Assembly: GCA_963711065.1 (NCBI GenBank)
Contig: CAVQCO010000009.1
Span: 62,001-126,000 of the forward strand
Direction: 5' to 3'
Source: Bog-473 sp963711065
GTDB lineage: Bacteria; Actinomycetota; Acidimicrobiia; Acidimicrobiales; RAAP-2
Length of the DNA: 64,000 nt
Below the pieces are notes generated by a model. The model was not told the DNA's origin and made no database searches. It was given only the letters and a program-made list of their open reading frames with translations. Positions 17,053 to 26,257 of the stretch are shown piece after piece (the first letter of the stretch is position 1; each line of letters starts with the position of its first letter). A program made the translations under genes and the position numbers.

Positions 17053-17416
17053 CGTCGCTGTAGCCGAGCGCGGACGCAGTCGCGTCGGCCCAGCGCTCGA
17101 GGTCCGGAAGCTCGACCTCGCTGCCGCGGCCGCATACCCGGCACACGACGTGGTGGTGGTGGGACTCGCTGTGGCAGCGGCGGTAGACGAGCTCGCCGTC
17201 GGCGGTCTGCAGCGCATCGAGCCGGCCCTCGTCGGTGAGCAGCGCCAGGTGCCGGTAGACGGTCGTCAGCCCGACGGTCTCGCCCGCGGCCCGGAGCTCC
17301 GCGTGGATGTCCTGGGCGCTGCGGAAGTTGTCCGAGCCGAGCACGACGTTCAGCACTGCCTCCCCCTGGCGGGTCCGGCGCGGGGTGCGGGCCGGGTGGT
17401 CGCTGAGCTCAGCCAC
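17003..17416 (-). CDS. zur: Fur-family zinc uptake regulator (Zur)
   Basis: A 137-aa Fur-family repressor. A winged helix (SAQDIHAELRAAGETVGLTT then VYRHLALL) is followed by the metal-binding half with HSESHHHHVVCRVCG and a terminal GVCADC; the two CxxC pairs form the structural zinc site. It is the last gene of the znuA-znuC-znuB operon and starts inside znuB (overlap 17409-17416), so it is assigned as Zur, which represses zinc import when zinc is sufficient. A palindrome at the operon start is the likely autoregulated site. Confidence 0.85.
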   Translation of the reverse strand: MAELSDHPARTPRRTRQGEAVLNVVLGSDNFRSAQDIHAELRAAGETVGLTTVYRHLALLTDEGRLDALQTADGELVYRRCHSESHHHHVVCRVCGRGSEVELPDLERWADATASALGYSDVTHTVEIFGVCADCRD

Positions 17417-18272
17417 GGCTCAACTCTGCCAGGTCGGGGGCCACCGACCGGTGCCTCCGCCGGGCCGTCACGGCGGGGCCGGCGAGGCGGGCCACCACGT
17501 AGAAGGCGAAGCTGAGGGCCACGATCAGCACGCTGGGTTTGACCGTGGGGAATTGGAAGCTGAGCAGCAGCCCCCCGTCTGCCGCCGCCACCGCCAGGGC
17601 GATGGAGAGCGCGGTCACGACGACCGGGTTGGCGCTGAGGCGCTGCGCCGCGGCGGCCGGCGTGATGGCCAGGCTGAGCACCAGGAGCGTGCCGACGATC
17701 TGCGCCGCTTCGGTCACCGTCACCGCGAGCACGAAGAGGAAGACGATGCCGAGGAGCCCGGTGCGCACGCCCCGGGCCTGGGCGACGTCGGGGTCGACGG
17801 AGGCGAAGAGGAGCGGGCGCCAGATGGCGGTGAGGACGAGGGCGACGGCGATCGCGATGAGGCCGAGCAAGAGGATCTGGCTCGAGCTGATGCCGAAGAT
17901 GTTGCCGAAGAGGATGTTCAGCGCCTCGCTGGCGTAGCCGTGGTAGTAGCCGAGGAGGAAGACGCCGAGGCCGAGGCCGGCGGCCAGGATCACGCCGATG
18001 GTCGAGTCCCGCTCCGAGGCGCGCTGACCGAGGAGCCCGATGAGCGAGGCCACCACGAGGGCGCCCACCAGCGCGCCGGCGAGCGGGTTGTCGGCCACGA
18101 GCAGCCCGGCGACGGCACCGGTGAAGGCGAGCTCGCTCGTGCCGTGGACGGCGAAGGACATGGTGCGCGTGATGACGAAGGGCCCGATGAGCCCACAGCT
18201 GACCGCCACGAGGAACGCCGCCTCGAGCGCGTGCTGGGCGAAGGGGAACTGCAGGTAGAAGCCGATGCCCAT
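17409..18272 (-). CDS. znuB: Zinc ABC transporter permease ZnuB
   Basis: A 287-aa membrane permease of the ABC-3 (metal) family with about eight to nine helices. It starts MGIGFYLQFPFAQHALEAAF, and SFAVHGTSELAFTGAVAGLL and the LSLAITPAAAAQRLS segment are typical of ZnuB/MntB. The ATG at 18272 overlaps the stop of znuC by one base, and its end overlaps zur, so all four genes form one operon. It moves zinc through the membrane using ATP hydrolysed by ZnuC. Confidence 0.9.
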   Translation of the reverse strand: MGIGFYLQFPFAQHALEAAFLVAVSCGLIGPFVITRTMSFAVHGTSELAFTGAVAGLLVADNPLAGALVGALVVASLIGLLGQRASERDSTIGVILAAGLGLGVFLLGYYHGYASEALNILFGNIFGISSSQILLLGLIAIAVALVLTAIWRPLLFASVDPDVAQARGVRTGLLGIVFLFVLAVTVTEAAQIVGTLLVLSLAITPAAAAQRLSANPVVVTALSIALAVAAADGGLLLSFQFPTVKPSVLIVALSFAFYVVARLAGPAVTARRRHRSVAPDLAELSRG

Positions 18273-19100
18273 CAGTGCTCGTGCCCGTGGTCGTGGCTGT
18301 GGTGCGGGTGGGCCCCGGGCTCGGTGGGCAGCTCGTCCTCGGCGCTGACGACCAGGTAGCGGTCGCGCACCTTGACCACGTCGACCTCGATCCCGTAGAG
18401 GTCGCTGAGCCGCTCGCTGGTCAGGATCTCGGCGGGGGTACCGATGGCAAAGCGCCCGCGCACGAGGTACAGGATGCGGTCCACGTAGGGCAGCACCGGG
18501 TTGACCTCGTGGGTGACGAAGACGACGGGCGTGCCGGCGGTGCGGCGGCGTTCGTCGATGAGTCGGGTGACGGCGCGTTGGCTCGCCAGGTCGAGCGCGA
18601 GGAGCGGCTCGTCGCAGAGGAGGACCGTGGGATCACCCAGCAGGGCCTGCGCGATGCGCAGCCGTTGCTGCTCGCCGCCCGAGAGCAGGCCGACGGGGGC
18701 GTCGGCGTAGTGCGGTGGCGCCCACGGCGCGCAGGGCCTCGTCGACCCGCCGCCGGGTGGCACGGCTGTGGCGGGGCGGTCCCCAGCGATGGCCGTCGGC
18801 GCCGAAGCGCACGAGGTCGCGGCCACGGATGGGCAGGGCGCGGTCGAAGGCCTGCTGCTGGGGTACGTAGCCGAGCGCCGGGTTGCCGCGCCGCGGCGGC
18901 GCGCCGTCGACCCGCACGGTGCCCTCCGAGAGGGGGACGAGGCCGAGCAGCACCTTGAGCAGCGTGGTCTTGCCCGTGCCGTTGGGCCCGAGCACGGCGA
19001 GGAACTCGCCCTCGGACACGGTCAGGTCGAGGCCGGACCACAAGGTCCGCTGGCCCAGGCGGACCGACGCCGCCTCGAGCTCGATGGTCGGTGCCGTCAC
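18272..19100 (-). CDS. znuC: Zinc ABC transporter ATP-binding protein ZnuC (one frame break)
   Basis: GTG 19100 starts inside the end of znuA. The Walker A motif reads GPNGTGKTT, a Q-loop is visible in GYVPQQQAFDR, the signature is LLSGGEQQRL and Walker B is VLLCDEPLLALD, followed by the H-loop FVTHEVN. One extra base at 18713 breaks the frame just before the signature; joined, the protein is ~275 aa. The C-terminus ends in a His-rich tail (HPHHSHDHGHEH), as in several ZnuC proteins, which probably binds zinc. It powers ZnuB. Confidence 0.85.
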
Positions 19101-20016
19101 GGGCTCCGGCTCGTCTGCAGGGCGTGGAGGAGATGGGTCAGCTGGGACTGCTGCCACTGCTGGTACGTCGCGACGCCCGCCGGCAGCGTCTCGGACACGC
19201 CGACGACCGGGATGCGCGTGCCGCCGGGCCAGGGCGCGCATCTGCGTCGTGACGGGCGTCACCGTCTGCACGTTGTAGAGGAGCACGTTGATGTCGTGGT
19301 GGGTGATCAGCTGCTGCATGGCGAGCGTGTCCGCCGGTCCCGGGTCGGTGCCCTCCTCGATGGCCCGGGCGAAGCCGGGCGGGGTCTTCACATCGAGGTC
19401 GGCGTCGGCGAGCGCATAGCCGGGGACCCGCTCGGTGTAGGCGACCGACACGTTGTGGAAGCCCTTCTTGATGGCGGCCAGGGTCGCCTCGAGCGGCGCC
19501 AGCGACGCATCGAAGCGCGCCAGATCGGCCCGGAACGTCGACGCGTCCTGCGGCGCCGCCTTGGTCAACGCAGAGGTGATGGCGGCGGCCACCGTGGGCA
19601 CGCGCGGGATGTCGTACCAGAGGTGCGGGTTGGGATCGCTCCCGGTGACGTGCAGCACCGAGGCGGCGACCACGATCCTCGGGTGCCCGGCATCGGCGCT
19701 GAGGAGGGACTGCATCCAGGTGTCGTAGCCGGCCCCGTTCTCGATCACGACCTGGGCCTGGGCCAGCGTGGCGGCGTCGGCGGCGTTCGTCTCGAACAGG
19801 TGCGGGTCCGCGTTGGGGTCGGTGATCGAGCGAGGTCACCCGCACGTCGCCGCCCCCGAGCTGGCCGGCGATGTTGCCCCAGAAGTTCTCGGCGGCGACC
19901 ACGTGGACGACGGCCGGCGACGCCGCCGCCGTGCCGGCGCCGGACGGGCTCGCCAGGCCGGGGAGGGCGAGGGCGACGGCGCCCGCCAGGAGGGTGAGGG
20001 CTCGGCTGGGGTTCAT
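19097..20016 (-). CDS. znuA: Zinc ABC transporter substrate-binding protein ZnuA (two frame breaks)
   Basis: The protein begins with a signal peptide (MNPSRALTLLAGAVALALPG) and belongs to the cluster A-I metal-binding proteins: ADPHLFE and NPHLWYDIP supply histidine ligands, and the C-terminal lobe has YNVQTVTP and GVSETLPAG. Two single extra bases, at 19827 and within 19214-19217, break the frame; corrected, it is ~305 aa. The final codons overlap the GTG of znuC. An in-frame ATG at 20034 is an alternative start. No Shine-Dalgarno sequence is seen, and the palindrome lies directly upstream. Confidence 0.8.
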
Positions 20017-20043
20017 AACCGTAACGGTAATCATTTTGGTTAA
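20014..20043 (-). promoter_or_regulatory. Candidate Zur operator at the znu operon start
   Basis: ACCGT-A-ACGGT (20018-20028) is a perfect inverted repeat directly next to the znuA start, followed by the AT-rich stretch AATCATTTTGGTTAA (20029-20043), which contains an ATGATTT-like Zur half-site on the other strand. Position and operon content support a Zur site; the exact motif of this lineage is not known to me. Confidence 0.45.
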
Positions 20044-20118
20044 GGCTGGCAAGCGCGGATCTCGAGGGCACAAGAGGCGTCGAGTCATGGCCGGGTCCCC
20101 GGCGGGACCGCCGCCCGC

Positions 20119-20922
20119 TCAGCCGCCGAAGAGCAGCGAGTAGTCGGCCCCCCTGCGCAGGTGGTGCCCCCCGTCGACGCCGAGGGTCTCCCCGGTCACG
20201 AACGAGGACTCGGGGCCGATCAGGTAGCGGACCGCCGCCGCGACGTCCTCGACGGTGCCGACGCGGCCGAGGGGCATCTGGTCCAGGTAGTCGTCGAGCA
20301 GGGGACCGCCGGCGGTGATGAAGGACATCAGCTCGTCGTCGATGATGCCGGGCGCCACCGCGTTGACCCTGATGCCGAACGGGCCCAGCTCCTCCGCCGC
20401 AGTCTCGGCCAGGAAGCAGATGCCGGCCTTGGCCACCCCGTAGGCCCACAGATGGTGATGGGGGAAGCGCCCGGCGCCCGAGGACATCAGCACGATGGCG
20501 CCGCCGACGCCCTGGGCCGCCATGGCCGCCGCACCCTGCTTCACGCAGATGACCGAGCCCAGCAGGTTGAGGTCGATGGTGGCGCGCACCGCGGCGATGT
20601 CGGCGGTGAGGACCGAGCCGAGATGCAGCGATCCGCCCGCGCAGGCGAAGAGGCCGTCGATGCGCCCGGTCGCCTCGGCGGTGACGCCCACCGCGTCGGT
20701 CATCTGCTCCTCGACGGTGACGTCGGCCACCACGTGGCGCGCGGTGGCGCCGCCGGCCGCGGCGGCGGCGATGCGGACGGTGGCGTCGGCGAGCTTCTGC
20801 TCGGTGCGCCCGCAGATCGTGACGTGCGCGCCGTCCGCCGCGAGGCGCTCGGCCGTGGCCAGGCCGATGCCGCTCCCACCGCCGGTGACGAGGATGGAGC
20901 GGCCGGCGATGCCCGACGGCAT
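20119..20922 (-). CDS. Short-chain dehydrogenase/reductase
   Basis: A 267-aa classical SDR: NAD(P) site TGGGSGIG, an AGG motif in FACAGGSL, SS-GAG and YGVAK supplying the Ser, Tyr and Lys of the active site, and a C-terminal GVDGGHHL. The family oxidises or reduces alcohols and ketones, in particular lipid- or steroid-like substrates. Its ATG (20922-20920) overlaps by one base the stop of the P450 gene (TGATG), so the two are cotranscribed and probably act on the same substrate. Substrate unknown. Confidence 0.85.
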   Translation of the reverse strand: MPSGIAGRSILVTGGGSGIGLATAERLAADGAHVTICGRTEQKLADATVRIAAAAAGGATARHVVADVTVEEQMTDAVGVTAEATGRIDGLFACAGGSLHLGSVLTADIAAVRATIDLNLLGSVICVKQGAAAMAAQGVGGAIVLMSSGAGRFPHHHLWAYGVAKAGICFLAETAAEELGPFGIRVNAVAPGIIDDELMSFITAGGPLLDDYLDQMPLGRVGTVEDVAAAVRYLIGPESSFVTGETLGVDGGHHLRRGADYSLLFGG

Positions 20923-22144
20923 CAGACGGGCCCGACCCCCACCGGCGCGGTGGGCGTGAACTCGACGGGCATCTCCTCGATCCCGGAGATGAAGTTGGCC
21001 GCCCGGCGCGGCAGCGCGTCCCGCGCCGACGCCCAGCCGGAGGTCGGGTAGGCGGGCCAGCACGCGCTCGACCATGACGCGCAGCTCCAGCCGGGCCAGC
21101 TGGTTGCCCAGGCAGAAGTGGGCCCCGAAGCCGAAGGCGAGGTGGGGGTTCGGGCTGCGGGTGATGTCGAAGGTCTCGGGGTCGCTGAACACGGCCTCGT
21201 CGCGGTTGGCCGAGGGGTACAGCAGGATCAGCTCCTGGCCGGCGTGGATCTTCGACCCCTCCAGCTCGACGTCGCGGGTGGCGACCCGCGCCATGTTCTT
21301 GATCGGCGACACCCAGCGCAGCATCTCCTCGACCGCGCCGGGCATCAGGCCGGCCGGGTCCGCCGCCAGCGCAGCCCGTTGGTCGGGGTGGGCCAGCAGC
21401 TCCTCGACGCCGCCGCTGATGACGTGGCGCGTCGTCTCGTCGCCGCCGATCAGGATCAGCAGCGTCTCGTGCACGAGCGAGTCGTCGTCCAGCGAGTCGC
21501 CGTCGATCTCGGCGTGGCAGAGCACCCCGACGAGGTCGTCGGTGTCGCCGCGTGGCACGGCGGTCGTCGAAGACCGGGTGGATGTAGGTCGTGTACTCGA
21601 CGAAGGCGGTCATCGCGTGCTCGAGGGCCGACGGGTCGGGCGAACCCTGCCCCTTGAGCATGTCGTCGGACCAACGCAGCAGGTCGTCGCGGTCGGCCGG
21701 CGCGACGCCGAGCATGTCGCCGATCATGATGATCGGCAGCGGTGCCGCGATGTCCTTGACGAAGTCGCAGTGCCCCTTCTCGCAGACCTGGTCGATGATG
21801 GCGTCGCAGACGAGGCGCAGCTTGTCCTCCATGGCGCGCACCCGCTTGGGGGTGAAGCCCTCGGACACGAGCCGGCGCCGGCGCACGTGCTCGGGCGCGT
21901 CGAAGTCGATCATCATCGGCAGGGGCGGGTACTTGGGCCGGATGCCGCCGGCGTTGGAGAAGGACTCCGTGTCGACCGAGGCCGCCTTGACGGCGGCGTA
22001 GCTGGCTGCCGCCCACAGGTCGTTGGCCTCGTCGTAGTAGACGGGGGCGTGGGCCCGCATCCAGGCGAAGGCGTCGTGGGGCTCCCTGCCGAAGAAGGTG
22101 CCGCTCATGAGGTCGATGCCCAGGCGCTCGGGGGCGGTGGTCAC
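20922..22144 (-). CDS. Cytochrome P450 (two frame breaks)
   Basis: P450 hallmarks are all present: I-helix ILIGGDETTRH, ExxR in EEMLRW, and the heme loop FGFGAHFCLGNQLARLE with the cysteine ligand. N-terminal MIDFDAPEHVRRRRLVSEGF is typical of bacterial CYPs. Extra bases near 21559 and 21024 shift the frame twice; corrected, the protein is ~406 aa and ends with NFISGIEEMPVEFTP, as in CYP125/CYP142-like families. It would hydroxylate a lipid or steroid-type substrate with ferredoxin-supplied electrons (inference). Start GTG 22144, divergent from the sigma factor gene with 38 bases between. Confidence 0.8.
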
Positions 22145-22182
22145 GGCGGAGACGATATCGCCGGGTGGATAGGGTGGGCCCC

Positions 22183-22767
22183 ATGGCAGACCAGGCGACC
22201 TTCACCGACGTCGCCATGGAGTTCATGCCGGGGCTCTACTCGGCCGCGCTGCGGATGACCCGCAACCGGGCCGACGCGGAGGACCTCGTGCAGGAGACCT
22301 ACCTCAAGGCGTACCGCTCCTTCGGGTCCTTCACCGAGGGCACCAACCTGCGGGCCTGGCTCTACCGGATCCTCACCAACACCTACATCAACAACTACCG
22401 GGCCGCCCAGCGTCGCCCCGAGCTCTCCGACGTCGAGGACGTCGAGGACCTCTACCTCTACAAGCGCCTCGCCGGTGCGGGCGGCAGCGAGGCCGGCCGG
22501 TCCGCCGAGGACGAGGCCCTCGATCGCTTCACCGACGAGGACGTCAAGGCCGCGCTCGAGGCGCTGCCCGAGGCCTTCCGCATGGCGGTGCTGCTGGCCG
22601 ACGTCGAGGGGTTCAGCTACAAGGAGATCTCCGAGATCACCGACGTGCCGATCGGGACGGTCATGAGCCGCATCCACCGGGGAAGAAGGGCGCTCCAGAA
22701 GGCGTTGCACGATGTGGCGGCAGCGAGGGGACTCGTCGGGAGCGTCCCCGGGGGTTCGAGGGAGTGA
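22183..22767 (+). CDS. sigH: ECF sigma factor, SigR/SigH type
   Basis: A 194-aa group 4 sigma factor. Region 2 includes AEDLVQETYLKAYRSF and LRAWLYRILTNTYINNYR; region 4 has FSYKEISEITDVPIGTVMSR. The sequence is very close in type to SigR of Streptomyces and SigH of mycobacteria, which respond to thiol oxidation and heat. The next gene encodes its zinc-binding anti-sigma factor and overlaps it by four bases. A TAGGGT box (22170-22175) ends seven bases before the ATG at 22183, suggesting a leaderless transcript. Confidence 0.9.
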   Translation: MADQATFTDVAMEFMPGLYSAALRMTRNRADAEDLVQETYLKAYRSFGSFTEGTNLRAWLYRILTNTYINNYRAAQRRPELSDVEDVEDLYLYKRLAGAGGSEAGRSAEDEALDRFTDEDVKAALEALPEAFRMAVLLADVEGFSYKEISEITDVPIGTVMSRIHRGRRALQKALHDVAAARGLVGSVPGGSRE

Positions 22768-23087
22768 GCGAGGACGTGCACGAGAGCAAGGACACCGAGA
22801 CGGGCACGGCGGTCGATGCCGGCGCGCTGTTCGGCCCGTCGGTGGACTGCCAGGAGGCGGTGCACGAGCTTTACCACTATCTCGACGGCGAGCTGACCGA
22901 GGAGCGGCGGGAGGTCATCCGGGTCCACCTGGACTACTGCGGCCCCTGTGGCGGCGCAGCCGAGTTCGAGGCCGAGCTGCGCAAGGTGATCGCCAACCGC
23001 TGCAAGGACCGGGTGCCCGACAGCCTCATCCGTCGCGTCGCCGAGGCCATCGACGAAGAAAGCCGCCAGCACCACGGCGAGCACTGA
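22764..23087 (+). CDS. rsrA: Zinc-associated anti-sigma factor (RsrA/RshA type)
   Basis: A 107-aa ZAS-family anti-sigma factor. CQEAVHELYHYLDGEL and HLDYCGPC supply the H-x3-C-x2-C zinc and redox-switch motif. On disulfide stress, the cysteines oxidise, zinc is lost and the sigma factor is released. It starts with GTG inside the end of the sigma gene (GTGA overlap), so the pair is translationally coupled. The mycothiol-system RsrA annotation is by family and position. Confidence 0.88.
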   Translation: MSEDVHESKDTETGTAVDAGALFGPSVDCQEAVHELYHYLDGELTEERREVIRVHLDYCGPCGGAAEFEAELRKVIANRCKDRVPDSLIRRVAEAIDEESRQHHGEH

Positions 23088-23130
23088 CATCTCGCCGGCG
23101 GTCCCGGACCTGCCGCTGGCCGGCCCGCCC

Positions 23131-24183
23131 ATGGTGGACTGGGCCCTGGCCCAGCGCGTGGCGGCCGGCGCCCTGATCCTCAAGCCGGCGCCCGCCTCCT
23201 ACCGGTCCTCTGACCTCCAGGCCCAGTTCGACGAGCTGACGGCGCGCGCCGAGTCCCTCGTGAGCGAGGCGACCGGCCTGCGCTCGGCGCACGGGACGGC
23301 CCGGGCCAAGGTCACCGACCGGCCGGGGTGGGCCGCGGCCAACGTGCGCTCCATTGAGCGGCTCGTCGGGCCCGCGCTGCTGGAGCTCCAGGCGAAGCGG
23401 GGTGCCAAGCTCGGCGGCCCCTCGCTCGTGGTCGGCCGCGCCGTGGCCGGGACCCAGCTCGGGCTGATGCTGGCCTACATGGCGACGCGCGTGCTGGGCC
23501 AGTACGACCTGCTGATCAACGACGAGGCGCCCGAGGACCAGGACCTGGTGTCCTACGTCGGGCCCAACATCGTCGCCGTCGAGGAGCAGTACGGCTTCGC
23601 ACCGAGCCAGTTCCGGCTCTGGCTGGCGCTGCACGAGGTGACCCACCGGCTGCAGTTCACCGCCGTCCCCTGGCTGCGGGACCACTTCGTCGGCCTGGTC
23701 ACCGAGATGCTCGGCCCTCTGTCGGGGGACCCGGCCGGCTTCGCCGAGATGCTGGGGCGCGTGGCGACCGAGCTGCGCAACGGGCGCAACCCCGCCCGCG
23801 AGGCCGGCGTGGTCGGGATGCTGGCCACCCCCGAGCAGCGCCTGGCGCTGTCCAAGATCTCCGGGATGATGAGCCTGCTCGAGGGCCACGGCGACGTGAC
23901 GATGGACCGGGCCGGCGCCGGCGAGGTGCCCGGGGCGGCGCACTTCTCGCGGGTGCTGCACCAGCGGCGCACCCAGGCGCGGGGCCTGGCCAGGCTGATG
24001 TCGAAGCTGCTGGGGCTCGAGGCCAAGATGCGCCAGTACGCCGAGGGGGAGCGCTTCGTCGAGTCGGTCGAGGAGGCCGGCGGCCCCGTGCTGCTGGCCC
24101 GGGTCTGGGAGGGCCCCGAGATGCTGCCCACGCTCGAGGAGATCCGCGACCCCGCTGCCTGGGTGGCCCGGGCCGGTGGCTGA
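23131..24183 (+). CDS. Zinc-dependent metalloprotease-like protein, DUF2342 (zincin) family
   Basis: A 350-aa protein with a HEVTHR (HExxH) motif in FRLWLALHEVTHRLQF and a downstream EGHGD, as in the actinobacterial DUF2342 family (also annotated as 'coenzyme F420 biosynthesis-associated protein'). Its biological role is not established. It sits directly before tilS, a gene order seen in many actinobacteria, and its stop overlaps the GTG start of tilS. The ATG at 23131 is used; a few upstream residues could belong to it. Confidence 0.75.
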   Translation: MVDWALAQRVAAGALILKPAPASYRSSDLQAQFDELTARAESLVSEATGLRSAHGTARAKVTDRPGWAAANVRSIERLVGPALLELQAKRGAKLGGPSLVVGRAVAGTQLGLMLAYMATRVLGQYDLLINDEAPEDQDLVSYVGPNIVAVEEQYGFAPSQFRLWLALHEVTHRLQFTAVPWLRDHFVGLVTEMLGPLSGDPAGFAEMLGRVATELRNGRNPAREAGVVGMLATPEQRLALSKISGMMSLLEGHGDVTMDRAGAGEVPGAAHFSRVLHQRRTQARGLARLMSKLLGLEAKMRQYAEGERFVESVEEAGGPVLLARVWEGPEMLPTLEEIRDPAAWVARAGG

Positions 24184-25672
24184 GCGGGAAGGCACCGCAC
24201 CCGCCCCGACCGTCGGAGACCTGCTGGCCCGCTGCACGTTCCCGCCGCCGGGCGCCCCGCTGGCCTGCGCCGTGTCGGGGGGCGCCGACTCGCTGGCCCT
24301 GCTCGTCCTCGCCGCCGCCGCGGGGTGCGTCGTCACGGCCATCCATGTCGACCACGGCCTGCGGTCGGGCGCGGACGCCGAGGCGGGCGTCGTCGCCGCG
24401 ACCGCGGCACGCGTCGGGGCGCACTTCGAGCGGCGCGCGGTGTCGGTCCCCCCGGGGCCCAACCTCGAGGCGCGCGCCCGGGCGGCCCGCTTCGCGGTGC
24501 TGCCGGCGGAGGTGGCGACCGGGCACACCATGGACGACCAGGCCGAGACCATCCTCGTGAACCTGCTGCGGGGCGCCGGCGCGGACGGCCTGGCCGGCAT
24601 GGCGCCGGGCCTCCGCCACCCGCTGCTCGGTCTGCGCCGCAGCGAGACGCACGCGCTGTGCGCCGCGGCCGGGCTGGTCCCGGTGTGCGACCCCAGCAAC
24701 GCCGACCCGGCCTTCGTGCGCAACCGCGTCCGCCACGAGCTGCTGCCGCTCTGCGCGGCGGTGGCCGGTCGCGACCCCGTGCCCCTGCTGGCCCGGCAGG
24801 CCGGGGTGCTGCGCGACGAGGTCGCGTTGATGGAGTCGCTCGCGGCCGACGCGATCGCCGACCCCGCCGACGCCCGGGCCGTGGCGCGGGCGTCGCGCCC
24901 GCTGGCCCGGCGCGCCCTGCGCGGGTGGCTGCGCGCCGCGACCGGGGCGGACCACCCGCCGTCGCTGGCCGAGGTGGACCGCACGCTCGCCGTCGCCGCG
25001 GGCGCCGCGGTCGGGACCGAGCTGGCGGGTGGCGCGAGGGTGCGGCGCAGCGGCGGGAGGCTCCGGGTGGAGCCCGGCGGCTCCGGTAGTGTCACGCCGG
25101 TGACCCACGAGACGGCCGCTGCGGGGGTCCCCGCGTGGGCCGAACCCGACGTCGGGCCCGTCCTGGTCGACGCCGGCCGGGTTGCGGCGCGGGTGGCCGA
25201 GCTCGGCGCCGAGATCACGGCCGACTACGCGGACGAGCCACCCCTCCTGGTGGCGGTGCTCAAGGGCGCCATGCTGTTCATGAGCGACCTCTGCCGTGCC
25301 ATCGCGCTGCCCGTCGACGTGGACTTCATGGCCGTGTCCTCCTACGGCAGCGCCACCAAGACCTCGGGCGTCGTGCGCATCGTCAAGGACCTCGACTCCG
25401 AGCTGCAGGGCCGGCACGTCCTCGTCGTCGAGGACATCATCGACAGCGGGCTCACGCTCAACTACCTGCGGCGCTACCTCAACGCCCGCCAGCCCAAGAG
25501 CCTGGAGATCTGCGCGCTCCTGGTCAAGGAGGGCGAGCAGCGCGTCGACCTCGACCTGCGCTACGTCGGCTTCACCATCCCGCCCGAGTTCGTCGTGGGC
25601 TACGGGCTCGACGTCGCCGAGCGCTACCGCAACCTCGCCGGCGTCCACCACTACACGGGACCTCTGCAATGA
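24176..25672 (+). CDS. tilS-hpt: Fused tRNA(Ile)-lysidine synthetase TilS and hypoxanthine phosphoribosyltransferase Hpt
   Basis: One 498-aa frame contains two enzymes. Residues 1-~300 are TilS: a PP-loop SGGADS, HVDHGLRSGA, and DDQAETILVNLLRGAGADGL; it modifies C34 of tRNA-Ile(CAU) to lysidine. Residues ~325-498 are Hpt: LVAVLKGAMLF, the PRPP loop VVEDIIDSGLT and a VGYGLD segment; it salvages hypoxanthine and guanine. No stop lies between the parts, but an internal GTG (about 25100) could start Hpt separately, and a single-base error could hide a stop. TilS/HprT fusions are known in Listeria. In most actinobacteria the two are neighbouring genes with ftsH after them; here folE follows directly. 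Confidence 0.85.
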   Translation: MAEREGTAPAPTVGDLLARCTFPPPGAPLACAVSGGADSLALLVLAAAAGCVVTAIHVDHGLRSGADAEAGVVAATAARVGAHFERRAVSVPPGPNLEARARAARFAVLPAEVATGHTMDDQAETILVNLLRGAGADGLAGMAPGLRHPLLGLRRSETHALCAAAGLVPVCDPSNADPAFVRNRVRHELLPLCAAVAGRDPVPLLARQAGVLRDEVALMESLAADAIADPADARAVARASRPLARRALRGWLRAATGADHPPSLAEVDRTLAVAAGAAVGTELAGGARVRRSGGRLRVEPGGSGSVTPVTHETAAAGVPAWAEPDVGPVLVDAGRVAARVAELGAEITADYADEPPLLVAVLKGAMLFMSDLCRAIALPVDVDFMAVSSYGSATKTSGVVRIVKDLDSELQGRHVLVVEDIIDSGLTLNYLRRYLNARQPKSLEICALLVKEGEQRVDLDLRYVGFTIPPEFVVGYGLDVAERYRNLAGVHHYTGPLQ

Positions 25673-25682
25673 GGACGGGCCT

Positions 25683-26252
25683 ATGAGCGTCGACACCGAC
25701 CGCGTGCGGGCCGCGGTGACCGAGCTGCTGACCGCCATCGGCGAGGACCCCTCCCGGGACGGGCTCGTCGCCACGCCCGACCGCGTGGCCGCAATGTACG
25801 AGGAGCTCTTCTCCGGGCTGCACGACGACCCGGCGCGCCACCTGGAGGTCACCTTCGCCGCCGAGCACGACGAGATGGTCATGGTGCGCGACATCCCCTT
25901 CGCCTCGCTGTGCGAGCACCACCTGGTGCCGTTCCTCGGCAAGGCCCACGTCGCCTACATCCCGGCCGAGGACGGCCGCATCACCGGCCTGTCCAAGCTG
26001 GCCCGCCTCGTCGACGGCTACGCCCGGCGCCTGCAGGTGCAGGAGCGCATGACGACCCAGATCGCGGACGCCATCGCGTCGGTGCTGTCCCCTCGGGGCG
26101 TGCTCGTCGTGATCGAGGCCGAGCACCTGTGCATGTCGATGCGGGGCGTCAAGAAGCCCGGCACCGTCACGGTGACGTCGTCGGTGCGTGGGCTGTTCCG
26201 CTCCGACGTGGCCACGCGGGCCGAGGCCATGCAGTTCATCCGGGGCCGCTGA
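25683..26252 (+). CDS. folE: GTP cyclohydrolase I FolE
   Basis: A 189-aa protein that opens the folate pathway by turning GTP into 7,8-dihydroneopterin triphosphate. Family motifs: LVATPDRVAAMYEELFSGL, a zinc site in SLCEHHLVPFLGKAHVAYIP, VQERMTTQIAD and AEHLCMSMRGVKKPG, which supplies the second Cys. ATG at 25683, ten bases after hpt. Length is normal for the family. Next genes folP, folB and folK complete most of the pathway. Confidence 0.95.
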   Translation: MSVDTDRVRAAVTELLTAIGEDPSRDGLVATPDRVAAMYEELFSGLHDDPARHLEVTFAAEHDEMVMVRDIPFASLCEHHLVPFLGKAHVAYIPAEDGRITGLSKLARLVDGYARRLQVQERMTTQIADAIASVLSPRGVLVVIEAEHLCMSMRGVKKPGTVTVTSSVRGLFRSDVATRAEAMQFIRGR

Positions 26253-26257
26253 CGCCG

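Noticed and set aside
12071..21559. A pseudogene island or programmed frameshifting
   Set aside because: The shifts have no slippery sequence or shared structure and occur in conserved, probably essential genes; consensus error explains them better.
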